DNA of 64,000 bases from Methyloversatilis discipulorum (lineage in GTDB: Bacteria > Pseudomonadota > Gammaproteobacteria > Burkholderiales > Rhodocyclaceae). Where the stretch lies: positions 2,356,001 to 2,420,000 of the forward strand of contig NZ_AZUP01000001.1 in assembly GCF_000527135.1 (NCBI RefSeq), in the 5' to 3' direction. Positions within the stretch are counted from its first letter, which is position 1. Every line of letters starts with the position of its first letter. Positions 42,409 through 50,191 of this stretch are shown here, one piece after another. The notes under the pieces were generated by a model that was not told where the DNA came from, searched no databases, and saw only the letters and a program-made list of their open reading frames with translations. The position numbers and the translations under genes are program-made.

Positions 42409-45033
42409 ATGGCACTAGACCTCATAAAGGCCACTGCACTGATCCTGGCGCTCAGCCTGCTGCAGGGCTTCAATGCCCGCTTCTGGGGTGAGCGCCATAC
42501 GGCCCGTGCCATCGGTTCGGGACTGATCTTCGGCGTCATGTGCGTGGTCGGCATGATGATGCCGATCACCCTCACCCCCGGCGTCATCTTCGACGGTCGT
42601 TCCGCCGTGCTCAGCATGGCCGCGCTGTTCGGCGGCCCGCTGGTCGGCGCCATCGCCGGCACGGTGGCCGCCGCCTACCGCCTGCACCTCGGCGGCGGCG
42701 GCGCGCTGGTCGGCGTTGGCGTCATCACCGTTTCGGTGCTGCTCGGCCTGGGGATGCGCGCACTGGTCCGCAATGACAAGGTCAGGCCGGGCTTCGCATC
42801 CTTTCTCGCTCTCGGCGTCGTGGTACACGTCGTTGCGCTGCTGTTCTTCCTCGGACTGCCGGGCGACACCGCCAAACGCGTGTTCGAGATGCTGGCCCTG
42901 CCCTATCTGCTGACGCTGGCGCCGGCCACCGCGCTGCTCGGCATGCTGCTGCTGGACCTCGACGAACGTCAGCGCACCGGCAAGGCGCTGCGCGACAGCG
43001 AAGCGCGCATGCGGGCGATCACCGAAGCGGTGCCCGACGTGCTGATGGTGCTCGACGAGGACGGGCGCTACCTGAAGATACGCGCGCCGGACGAGAAGCT
43101 GCTCGTCGCCGACGCTGAGTCGCTGAACGGCAAGCTGATGACCGACGTGCTGCCGCCGGACAAGGCGGCCACGTTCCAGGACTACGTCCGCCGCACGCTC
43201 GCGTCGGACAGCGCGCAGGTACTCGAATACACGCTGGACACGCGGGGCGGTCCGCGCGTGTTCGAGGCGCGCGCCCGCGCGCTCGACGCCCCCTTCGAAG
43301 GCCGCCGCGCGGTGGTGCTGCTGACGCGAGACATCACTGACCGCGTGCGGCTGGAGGAAGAACAGCGCATCGCCGCCATCGCCTTCGAATCGCAGCAGGG
43401 CATGATGATCACCGACGCCTACAGCGTCATCCTGCGCGTGAACAAGGCCTTCACCGCGATCACCGGATTCAGCGCCGAAGAGGCGATCGGGCAGCGCACC
43501 AGCCTGCTCGCATCCGGCCGGCACGACACCGCCTTCTACCGCGCCATGTGGTCCAAGCTGCACGCCGACGGCGTCTGGGAAGGCGAAATCTGGAACCGGC
43601 GGCGCAACGGCGAGGTATACCCGGAGCGCTTGTCGATCAGCGCCGTGCGCAACGCCGACGGCATGGTGACGCACTACGTCGCCGCCTTCATGGACATCAC
43701 CTTCAGCAAGGCAGCCGAGGACGAGATACGCCGGCTCGCCTTCTACGACGCACTGACCGGTCTGCCGAACCGCCGCCTGCTGTCCGACCGCCTCGGCCAG
43801 GCGATGGCGTCGACCTCGCGCACTTCGCGCCACGGCGCGCTGATGTTCATCGACCTCGACGACTTCAAGAACGTGAACGACCTGCTCGGCCATCACAACG
43901 GCGACCTGCTGCTGCAGAAGGCCGGCGCCCGGCTGCGCGACATCGTGCGCGAGAGCGACACCGTCGCCCGCTTCGGCGGCGACGAATTCGTCGTGCTGCT
44001 GGCCGACCTGCCCGAACACTCGGTCGACGCCGCGCAACAGGCCGAGCGCGTCGCCGAGGCGATGCTGGCCGCGCTCAATCGTCCTTACGTGCTCGACGGC
44101 CAGACACGCCAGACCAGCGCCAGCATCGGCATCGCGATGTTCAGCGGCAGCACGCACTCGATCGACGAAATGCTGCGCCGCGCCGACCTGTCGATGTACG
44201 AATCGAAACAGCGCGGCAAGAACCGGCTGCATTTCTTCGACCCGGTCATGCAGGAAACCGTCACCGCGCGACTGCGGCTCGAAGACGAAATACGCAGCGG
44301 TCTGGCGACGCGACAGTTCTGCGTGCATTACCAGGCGCAGGTGGAGAACGGTCGCGGCATCGTGTCGGCCGAGGCGCTCGCCCGCTGGCGCCACCCGGAC
44401 AAGGGCTTCATCCCGCCGGCGCAGTTCATCCCGGTGGCCGAACGCGCCGGCCTGATGTCCGCACTCGGCCAGCAGGTAATGGAAGACGCGCTGGAACAGC
44501 TCGCGCGCTGGGCGCGCAAACCGGAAACCGCCCACCTGTCGGTGGCGGTCAACATCAGCGCCGCCCAGCTCTACCAGTCGGAATTCGCCGATTCGGTACT
44601 CGAAGCCATCACCCGCACCGGCGCGCCGCCGGGCAAGGTGGTGCTCGAACTGACCGAGTCCATCCTGCTCGGCGACGTCGATGGCGCGATCGAGGTGATG
44701 CAGCGCCTGCGCGCACGCGGCATCCGCTTCTCGATCGACGATTTCGGCACCGGCTACTCGTCGCTGGCCTATCTGCAGAGCCTGCCGATCAACGAACTGA
44801 AGATAGACCGCTCCTTCGTGCATAAGCTGCCGGAGAACGAGGGCAATCTGGCCATCGTGCGCGCAGTGGTCGCGCTGGCCTCGGCGCTCGGCGTGAAGGT
44901 GATCGCCGAAGGCGTCGAAACGGAAGACGAGCGCAATGCGCTGGCCGGCAACGGCTGTCAGTTCTTCCAGGGCTACCTGTTCGCGCGGCCGCTGCCGGCC
45001 AACGAGTTCGAGAATCTCCTGCGCACGCAATGA
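42409..45033 (+). CDS. 5TM-LYT sensor, PAS, GGDEF-EAL cyclic-di-GMP protein
   Basis: Membrane protein of 874 aa. Residues 1-180 hold five or six hydrophobic segments of the LytS/YhcK 5TMR type (SGLIFGVMCVVGMMMPITLTPGVIFDGRS, ALFGGPLVGAIAGTVAAAYRL), then PAS (about 205-315), PAS (about 320-440), GGDEF (GGDEF at 523-527) and EAL (AEALARW at about 654-660, DDFGTGYSSLAYLQSL). The ATG at 42409 is preceded by AGAGAG. Paired with the PAS-GGDEF-EAL gene upstream, so the neighbourhood devotes 8 kb over three proteins to c-di-GMP. Confidence 0.9.
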   Translation: MALDLIKATALILALSLLQGFNARFWGERHTARAIGSGLIFGVMCVVGMMMPITLTPGVIFDGRSAVLSMAALFGGPLVGAIAGTVAAAYRLHLGGGGALVGVGVITVSVLLGLGMRALVRNDKVRPGFASFLALGVVVHVVALLFFLGLPGDTAKRVFEMLALPYLLTLAPATALLGMLLLDLDERQRTGKALRDSEARMRAITEAVPDVLMVLDEDGRYLKIRAPDEKLLVADAESLNGKLMTDVLPPDKAATFQDYVRRTLASDSAQVLEYTLDTRGGPRVFEARARALDAPFEGRRAVVLLTRDITDRVRLEEEQRIAAIAFESQQGMMITDAYSVILRVNKAFTAITGFSAEEAIGQRTSLLASGRHDTAFYRAMWSKLHADGVWEGEIWNRRRNGEVYPERLSISAVRNADGMVTHYVAAFMDITFSKAAEDEIRRLAFYDALTGLPNRRLLSDRLGQAMASTSRTSRHGALMFIDLDDFKNVNDLLGHHNGDLLLQKAGARLRDIVRESDTVARFGGDEFVVLLADLPEHSVDAAQQAERVAEAMLAALNRPYVLDGQTRQTSASIGIAMFSGSTHSIDEMLRRADLSMYESKQRGKNRLHFFDPVMQETVTARLRLEDEIRSGLATRQFCVHYQAQVENGRGIVSAEALARWRHPDKGFIPPAQFIPVAERAGLMSALGQQVMEDALEQLARWARKPETAHLSVAVNISAAQLYQSEFADSVLEAITRTGAPPGKVVLELTESILLGDVDGAIEVMQRLRARGIRFSIDDFGTGYSSLAYLQSLPINELKIDRSFVHKLPENEGNLAIVRAVVALASALGVKVIAEGVETEDERNALAGNGCQFFQGYLFARPLPANEFENLLRTQ

Positions 45034-45141
45034 ACCGACCGGAAATCTTCCGCGGGGGCTGTCGAATCCGCGCCGGCTGCTTCGTCGACCAGGCAGGACC
45101 GGTGCGTGCCGGTTCACTTCACCGTCGAAGGAGATCCGGCC

Positions 45142-45624
45142 ATGACCTCACCCCAGCCCGTGCCCGCGGGCATGCACACCGTCACCCCGCACCTCGTCTG
45201 CGACAACGCTGCGGCCGCCATCGATTTCTACGTGCGCGCCTTCGGCGCGACGGAACTGATGCGCCTGCCCGGCAGTGAGGGCAGAATCCTCCATGCGCAG
45301 GTGCGCATCGGCGACTCCGTCGTCATGATCGTCGACGCCCACCCGGAGTGGTTCATGCGCGATCCGAACAGCTACGGTGGCACACCGGTCGTGCTGCACC
45401 TGCAGGTGCCCGATGTCGATGCCCTGTTCGCACAGGCGGTCGCCGCCGGAGCGACCGCGCAGATGGCGCCCGAGGACATGTTCTGGGGCGACCGCTACGG
45501 CCGCGTGATCGATCCGAACGGCCACGTCTGGGCCATCGCCACCCATGTGCGCGACGTCAGCCCGGAAGAACTACGCGCTGCCAGTGCGAATCCCTGCCCT
45601 GAAAGCGTCACCAAGGAGACCTGA
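45142..45624 (+). CDS. VOC-family (PhnB/glyoxalase-like) protein
   Basis: Protein of 160 aa with two vicinal-oxygen-chelate modules in the PhnB-like arrangement: TPHLVCDNAAAAIDFYVRAFGATELMRLPG and the later VPDVDALFAQAVAAGATAQMAPEDMFWGDRYGRVIDPNGHVWAIATH. The WGDR-x-G-x-V-x-DP-x-G-x-x-W motif is typical of PhnB-like proteins often found beside YCII/DGPF genes. The start has GAAGGAGATCCGGCC upstream. The DGPF gene begins with no spacer after the stop. Confidence 0.9.
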   Translation: MTSPQPVPAGMHTVTPHLVCDNAAAAIDFYVRAFGATELMRLPGSEGRILHAQVRIGDSVVMIVDAHPEWFMRDPNSYGGTPVVLHLQVPDVDALFAQAVAAGATAQMAPEDMFWGDRYGRVIDPNGHVWAIATHVRDVSPEELRAASANPCPESVTKET

Positions 45625-45990
45625 ATGCCGCACATGCTGCTCATCATCGAACCGGTCGGCCAGCGCGCCACCCGTACCGAAGCCGAAGGCCGCGACCTCT
45701 ATGCACAGATGGTGGCTTTCGGCGAAGGCCTCGCCGCACGCGGCCTGCTGATGGGATCGGAATCGCTGCGCGTCGAGTCGACGCGCGTACAGGTACGCGA
45801 CGGCCGCACCCAGATCATCGACGGCCCCTTCGCGGAGGCGAAGGAAATGATAGGCGGCTTCTTCATGCTGGCCACCGACGACCGCCAGCAGGCGCTCGAC
45901 ATCGCCCGCGCCTGCCCCGCCGCCGCCTGGGCCACTGTCGAAGTCCGCGGCTTCGGCCCCTGCTTCGACGACAGCAAAGCGCCGGGCTGA
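45625..45990 (+). CDS. YCII/DGPF-family protein
   Basis: Small cytoplasmic protein of 121 aa with the DGPF motif (TQIIDGPFAEAKEMIGGFFMLATDD). Family function is unclear; DGPF proteins are genetically tied to ECF42-type sigma factors. One such sigma factor with its own DGPF partner is at 61.9-63.6 kb. This copy is coupled to the VOC gene. Its stop is 45 bases upstream of the IS110 insertion. Confidence 0.88.
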   Translation: MPHMLLIIEPVGQRATRTEAEGRDLYAQMVAFGEGLAARGLLMGSESLRVESTRVQVRDGRTQIIDGPFAEAKEMIGGFFMLATDDRQQALDIARACPAAAWATVEVRGFGPCFDDSKAPG

Positions 45991-46018
45991 CGGCCGCTGC
46001 GCGCAGGCACTCGCCCAA

Positions 46019-46035
46019 TCGCGAGCAAGCTCGCT
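46019..46035. repeat. left half of a REP-like hairpin cut by the IS110 element
   Basis: TCGCGAGCAAGCTCGCT is an inverted type-A REP (stem GCGAGC/GCTCGC) that stops at its stem/head junction. The missing head CCCACAA occurs at 47234, right after the element. Confidence 0.9.
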
Positions 46036-46066
46036 TGTATGTTCTACCCCGGCAGGCGTAGGAATA

Positions 46067-46232
46067 GCTTGTCGGGCGGAGGGACCGAGCTCGGATCTGA
46101 CGGCAAGCACGTACAGACAGTGGGAGAGATGTCCCGCCCTCACCCCAAGCACCGATCAGGAATCCATCGGACCGTGTGACCGCGGTACCGTCCATACCCT
46201 GCAAGCCAGTGCTGTGGTGAATCCCGACAAGC
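46067..46232 (+). ncRNA. candidate IS110 bridge RNA
   Basis: GCTTGTCGGG (46067-46076) pairs perfectly with CCCGACAAGC (46223-46232), enclosing two stem-loops. Loop 1 is closed by GGGAC (46081-46085)/GTCCC (46131-46135). Inside are AGCTCG (46088-46093), identical to the REP left of the core, and GTGGGAG (46120-46126), complementary to core plus right flank CTCCCAC. Loop 2 is closed by CACC and AGCAC (46148-46152)/GTGCT (46209-46213) and GGTG. Inside are GAATC (46160), identical to the right end, and CATAC (46193), complementary to the left end GTATG. This matches the target/donor guide layout known for IS621 bridge RNA. Exact ends are not known. Confidence 0.7.
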
Positions 46233-46262
46233 CTTTTGAACCTTAGTCGGGAGGGCCCCATC

Positions 46263-47228
46263 GTGACAAGTCAGAACGAGACAGTGTGCTTTGGCATCGA
46301 TATCTCCAAGCATTGGCTGGACATCGCCGAGTACCCCAGTGCGCGGGTGACGCGCATCGACAACACGGCTGCGGCCATCCGCGGCTGGTTGCGCACCCTG
46401 CCGAAAGGCCACCAGCGCATTGCCTGCGAATCGACCGGCACCTATCACCGCACGCTCGTCGAGCTGCTCATCGGCGCCGGACATCAGGTGTTTCTGATCG
46501 ACGGCTTCAAGCTGTCCAGGTACCGCGATACCGTGGGCCAGCGCGCCAAGACGGATCGGCATGACGCACGCCTGATCGCCCGCTACCTCGCGCACGAGGG
46601 CACGGATCTGCGCCCCTTCTGCCTGCCAGCGCCTTCGGTGACCGAACTGCGCGGCCTGCTGCGTCGGCGCGCAACCGTGGTACGCAGCCTCGGCCGCATC
46701 CGTCAGAGCATGGAAGATCTGCCCGGCTTTGGTCGCGACGTGCGTGTGGCCCTCGCGCGGCTCACCGCTTTGATCAAACAGTTCGAGCAGCGCATCGCCT
46801 CGCTGATCAACGAAAGCGGATGGACTGAACCGTATCGGCGCATCCTGAAGATAGAAGGCGTCGGCGCGCTCACCGCCGCCGGCCTGTGCGCGGCGTTCCA
46901 TCGCGCTCCCTTCAGCGGCGCCGACGCCTTCATCGCCTTCCTTGGCCTGGACGTCAGTGTGCGCGACTCGGGCAAGAAGACCGGACGCCGTGTGCTGAGC
47001 AAGAAGGGCGACTCGGAGATGCGCCGCCTGCTCTACAACGCCGCCATGGCAGCCAGCCGATCCACGACCTGGCAGCCCTTCTACCAGCGCATGCTCCAGC
47101 GCGGATTCCGTCGCACCCAGGCGCTCGTTGCGCTGGCCCGAAAGCTCGCGCGCGTTGCCTTCTCACTGATGAAGAACGCCGCAGACTATGTCCCGAAACA
47201 ACACGAAAACGCTTGCGGCGGAACATAG
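46263..47228 (+). CDS. IS110-family transposase (recombinase)
   Basis: Recombinase of 321 aa. N-terminal RuvC-like DEDD domain: CFGIDISKHWLDIAEYP (Asp), ACESTGTYHRTLVELL (Glu), GQRAKTDRHDARLIARYL (Asp pair). C-terminal transposase_20 domain: ILKIEGVGALTAAGLCAAF and the Ser-containing VRDSGKKTGRRVLSKKGDSEMRRLLYNAAMAASRS. Start GTG at 46263 has GGGAGG eight bases upstream; a TTG at 46236 is the longer alternative. Frame is intact and all acidic residues are present, so the element may be active. The stop codon lies next to the right-end inverted repeat. Confidence 0.92.
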   Translation: MTSQNETVCFGIDISKHWLDIAEYPSARVTRIDNTAAAIRGWLRTLPKGHQRIACESTGTYHRTLVELLIGAGHQVFLIDGFKLSRYRDTVGQRAKTDRHDARLIARYLAHEGTDLRPFCLPAPSVTELRGLLRRRATVVRSLGRIRQSMEDLPGFGRDVRVALARLTALIKQFEQRIASLINESGWTEPYRRILKIEGVGALTAAGLCAAFHRAPFSGADAFIAFLGLDVSVRDSGKKTGRRVLSKKGDSEMRRLLYNAAMAASRSTTWQPFYQRMLQRGFRRTQALVALARKLARVAFSLMKNAADYVPKQHENACGGT

Positions 47229-47231
47229 AAT

Positions 47232-47540
47232 CTCCCACAAGAAGCCCTCCCGGATCTTTGCCGGAGCGGTGCTTTCGTGGGAGCGAGCTTGCTCGCGATG
47301 CGGCCGCTGCTGTCCGCTGACTTCGATACATGCCGCTGTCGGGGTCAGAAGACCCCTCCCACAGAAGCCCGGCTCCGGCTCGGGCCGCGGGTCAGACGGC
47401 CCCCCTGTGGGAGCGGCCTTGGCCGCGACACGGCCGCCGCTATCCGCCGGCTCCGATACAGGCCGCTGTCGGGGTCAGAAGACCCCTCCCACAGAAACCC
47501 GGCTCCGGACCGGGCAGCGGGTCAGGGGCAGCTCCTGCGG
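47232..47540. repeat. REP-like hairpins right of the IS element
   Basis: Starts with the displaced REP head CCCACAA, then GTGGGA-GCGAGC-TT-GCTCGC-GA (47278), two GTCGGGGTCAGAAGACCCC-TCCCACAG inverted copies (47337, 47467) and GTGGGA-GCGGCC-TT-GGCCGC-GA (47407). The same conserved 40-base spacer (CGGCCGCTGCTGTCCGC...TTCGATA) seen in the 61-kb array separates each pair. Fills the 324-base gap before msrA. Confidence 0.9.
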
Positions 47541-47552
47541 GAGCCGCCCCGT

Positions 47553-48146
47553 CTACTTCGCCCCCCACAGCTCGCGCAGGCGCGCGTCGCGGCCGCAGCT
47601 CCAGCGGTAATAGGTGTAGCGCGCGGGATTCTTCCGGTAGTAGTCCTGGTGGTAATCCTCGGCCGGATAGAAGGTGTCGGCCATATGGATCTCGGTCACG
47701 ATGGGCGCCTTGAACGGCTTGCTCTTCTCCAGCGCGGCGAGTGAGCGCTTCGCCGCTTCGAACTGCGCCGCATCGTGGGCGAAGATGGCGGTGCGGTAGG
47801 GCGTGCCGATGTCGCAGAACTGACGGTTCTTCACTGTCGGGTCGATGCTGTGCCAGAACACGTCGAGCAGCCTGTCGTAACTCACCTTCGCCGGGTCGTA
47901 CTCGATCTGCACCGCTTCGGCGTGACCGGTGGCGTGCGACGACACCTCCTCGTAGCTCGGATTGGCGGTCTTTCCGCCGGTGTAGCCGGAAGTGGTCTTG
48001 AGCACGCCGTCGACCTTGTCGAAATCCGCCTCGACGCACCAGAAGCAGCCGCCGGCGAAGGTGGCGCGGGCGGTGGTCTGCGCCGTTGCGCCGCCGCTCA
48101 GCGCCAGCAACGCAACGAATCCGGCCAGCGTGCGCAGGGTGATCAT
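47553..48146 (-). CDS. msrA: exported peptide methionine-(S)-sulfoxide reductase
   Basis: Protein repair enzyme of 197 aa reducing Met-S-sulfoxide. Signal peptide (MITLRTLAGFVALLALSGGATAQ) predicts periplasmic location. Catalytic TFAGGCFWCVEADF motif, then SGYTGGKTANPSYEEVSSHATGHAEAVQIEYDP and AEDYHQDYYRKNP near the end are all present. It overlaps msrB upstream (ATGA). A pair of exported MsrA/MsrB would repair envelope proteins, complementing the cytoplasmic peroxide genes at 1-3 kb. Confidence 0.93.
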   Translation of the reverse strand: MITLRTLAGFVALLALSGGATAQTTARATFAGGCFWCVEADFDKVDGVLKTTSGYTGGKTANPSYEEVSSHATGHAEAVQIEYDPAKVSYDRLLDVFWHSIDPTVKNRQFCDIGTPYRTAIFAHDAAQFEAAKRSLAALEKSKPFKAPIVTEIHMADTFYPAEDYHQDYYRKNPARYTYYRWSCGRDARLRELWGAK

Positions 48147-48616
48147 GCCGCCGCCGGCGCGAAGCGCAGCGCCACGCCGTTGTTGCAGTAGCGCTTGCCG
48201 GTCGGCGCCGGGCCGTCGTTGAACAGGTGGCCCTGATGGCCGCCGCAGCGCGCACAGTGATACTCGGTACGCGGCAGGATGAGCTTGTAGTCGGTCTTCG
48301 TGCCCAGCGCCCCCGGCAGCGCGGTGTGGAAGCTGGGCCAGCCGGTGCCGCTTTCGTACTTGGCGTCCGACGAGAACAGCGCGAGGTCGCAGCCGGCGCA
48401 GTGATAGGTGCCGCGGCGCTTCTCGGCATTGAGCGGGCTGCTGCCCGGACGCTCGGTGTCTTCTTCGCGCAGCACGGCGTACTGCGCCGGCGTCAGGCGC
48501 TTCTTCCACTCGGCGTCGCTCAGTTTGAGCGGCGCCGGCGTCTCGGCGCGCAGCGGCAAGGTGGTGAGGCCCAGGCCGTGCAGCGCAAACAGGCCGAGCA
48601 GTTGGCGGCGGTTCAT
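48143..48616 (-). CDS. msrB: exported peptide methionine-(R)-sulfoxide reductase
   Basis: MsrB of 157 aa with a twin-arginine-type N-terminus (MNRRQLLGLFALHGLGLTTLPLRA), suggesting Tat or Sec export. Zinc cysteines CAGC (residues about 74-77) and CARC (about 122-125), TGWPSF and the resolving/catalytic region RYCNNGVALRF are seen. The usual RYCINS or RYCMNS becomes RYCNNG here; the catalytic Cys and Asn are kept but the following residue is Gly instead of Ser. First gene of an msrB-msrA operon. Confidence 0.9.
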   Translation of the reverse strand: MNRRQLLGLFALHGLGLTTLPLRAETPAPLKLSDAEWKKRLTPAQYAVLREEDTERPGSSPLNAEKRRGTYHCAGCDLALFSSDAKYESGTGWPSFHTALPGALGTKTDYKLILPRTEYHCARCGGHQGHLFNDGPAPTGKRYCNNGVALRFAPAAA

Positions 48617-48838
48617 CGTGTGTCCTCCACGGTGTCGTCCCTGTGCGGAACTGACTGTCGGACGCCGGAGCGCCGGGCGGGGTTCCGCCGGCGCCGCGTC
48701 CTGGTTCGATACCACAGCAGACCGTGCGCGGTGGCGAATGCTTACATCGGCGTGCGGTGACGCCCACCCATGACGGCCGCGTGCATTCCGGGCAGAATGC
48801 CAGCGCCGTATCCCACCACCCGTGCGGAGCCCAAGAAC

Positions 48839-49567
48839 ATGAACGATGCGGACGAGCTGCCTAACGTAAAGAACGACACGGACGAGAACCGTCGTCCGAA
48901 AGACGACGCGGACGGAAACCGTCGTCCGAAAGACGATACGGACGAAAACCGGCGTCCGATTGCCGCCCGCTCGGCCGGCTGGGCACAGCGCAGTGCGGCC
49001 TGGCTGGCGCGCACCGACGTGACGCCGAACCAGATTTCAGTGGTCAGCATCCTGTTCGCGGCGGCCGGTGCGGCGCTGCTGCTGTGGTCGCCGACGCCCG
49101 CCGGGCTGGTCGGCTGCGCGCTGGCGATACAGGGGCGGCTGATCTGCAATCTGCTGGACGGCATGGTGGCGGTCGAGGGTGGCAAGAAGTCGGCGCTCGG
49201 TGCGCTGTACAACGAATTTCCGGACCGCGTCGCCGACTCGCTGCTCATCGTCGCGCTCGGTTATGCCGTCGGCTGGCCGGCGCTGGGCTGGTTCGGCGCA
49301 CTGGCGGCGGCGCTGACCGCCTACGTACGCGTGTTCGGCGGCGCGCTCGGGCAGGCGCAGAGCTTCCGCGGGCCGATGGCCAAGCAGCACCGGATGGCGG
49401 TGATGACCGCCGCCTGCCTGATCGGCGCCGGCGAACTGGCCTGGGCCGGCAGCCAGTGGGCGCTGCAGGCGGCCTGCGTGGTGATCGCCGCAGGATCCGT
49501 CCTCACCTGCGTCACGCGCACGCAGGGCATCGCGCGCCAGCTCACCGCGGCGGGGCCGACATGCTGA
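48839..49567 (+). CDS. CDP-alcohol phosphatidyltransferase-like protein (divergent motif)
   Basis: Membrane enzyme of about 242 aa. After a repetitive acidic leader (residues 1-42) come five or six hydrophobic helices. The family motif region reads NLLDGMVAVEGGKKSALGALYNEFPDRVAD. It keeps DG, G, and the last DxxxD, but the first Asp is Asn, AR is AV and one Asp is Asn. This resembles the E. coli YnbA-type branch rather than PssA/PgsA. An acyltransferase and a CdsA-like gene follow, so a phospholipid biosynthesis or exchange role is likely. Start at 48839 (MNDADEL) is preferred; 48770 is in frame. Confidence 0.8.
   Translation: MNDADELPNVKNDTDENRRPKDDADGNRRPKDDTDENRRPIAARSAGWAQRSAAWLARTDVTPNQISVVSILFAAAGAALLLWSPTPAGLVGCALAIQGRLICNLLDGMVAVEGGKKSALGALYNEFPDRVADSLLIVALGYAVGWPALGWFGALAAALTAYVRVFGGALGQAQSFRGPMAKQHRMAVMTAACLIGAGELAWAGSQWALQAACVVIAAGSVLTCVTRTQGIARQLTAAGPTC
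48871..48960. repeat. 30-bp tandem repeat, three units, in frame
   Basis: Units at 48871, 48901 and 48931 encode NDTDENRRPK, DDADGNRRPK and DDTDENRRPI, a near-perfect decapeptide repeat in the leader of the CDP-alcohol transferase. Changes are mostly synonymous or conservative. Confidence 0.9.
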
Positions 49568-50160
49568 TCTCTGCGCTGCTGATCGGCCTCACCCGCGCAC
49601 TGGTGGGGGCCGCACCGCGCTGGCAAGGCAGTGCGCCGTCGCCGGCGCAGCGCATCTACTTCGCCAACCACTCCAGCCATGTCGACACGCTGGCGCTGTG
49701 GTCGGCGCTGCCGCGCGAACTGCGCCGGCACACGCGGCCGGTGGCGGCCGCCGACTACTGGAACACCGACGCGGTGCGCCGCTGCATCGCGGTGCGCGGG
49801 CTGAACGCGGTATTCATCGAGCGCCAGCGCAGCGAGGCGACGAAAGACCCGCTGGCACCGCTGACCGAAGCGCTCGCCGCCGGCGATTCGCTGATCATCT
49901 TCCCGGAAGGCACGCGCAACCTGCAGCCGCTGCCGGGGCCGTTCAAGGCCGGGCTGTTCCATCTCGCGGAGCGTTTCCCGGACGTCGAACTGATACCCGT
50001 GTACCTGGAAAACCTGCACCGCTGCATGCCCAAGGGCTCCTTCTTCCCGGTGCCGCTGATCTGCACCGTGCGCTTCGGCGCGCCACTCGCCCGCATCGCT
50101 GGCGAAGACAAGGCGGACTTTCTCGAACGCGCCCGGCAGGCGGTGATCGATCTGGCCTGA
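49561..50160 (+). CDS. PlsC-type 1-acylglycerol-3-phosphate acyltransferase
   Basis: Acyltransferase of 199 aa. Catalytic block NHSSHVDTLALW (NHxxxxD, residues about 36-42) and FPEGTRNLQPLPGPFKAGLF (about 118-137) are present; the N-terminal ALLIGLTRALVG forms an amphipathic membrane anchor. Short for PlsC, as in accessory PlsC-like enzymes. It overlaps the previous gene by seven bases, so the products are cotranslated. With the two flanking genes it could assemble a dedicated phospholipid. Confidence 0.88.
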   Translation: MLISALLIGLTRALVGAAPRWQGSAPSPAQRIYFANHSSHVDTLALWSALPRELRRHTRPVAAADYWNTDAVRRCIAVRGLNAVFIERQRSEATKDPLAPLTEALAAGDSLIIFPEGTRNLQPLPGPFKAGLFHLAERFPDVELIPVYLENLHRCMPKGSFFPVPLICTVRFGAPLARIAGEDKADFLERARQAVIDLA

Positions 50161-50191
50161 ACGGCCGCGCGACAACAACAAAGGGGATGCA

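Larger units (their letters stand above)
46036..47231 (+). mobile_element. IS110-family insertion sequence inserted in a REP
   Basis: About 1196 bases between two CT dinucleotides (46034-46035 and 47232-47233). Joining the flanks with one CT restores an intact REP. Ends carry a short subterminal inverted repeat, TATGTTC (46038-46044) and GAACATA (47221-47227), and no long terminal repeats or target duplication beyond CT, as is usual for IS110. The left non-coding end is about 227 bases; the right end is three bases beyond the transposase stop. This asymmetry is that of the IS110 subgroup rather than IS1111. Confidence 0.88.

Noticed and set aside
46236..46262. TTG start for the transposase
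   Set aside because: GTG at 46263 has a GGGAGG site with suitable spacing; TTG would start directly after the RNA closing stem.
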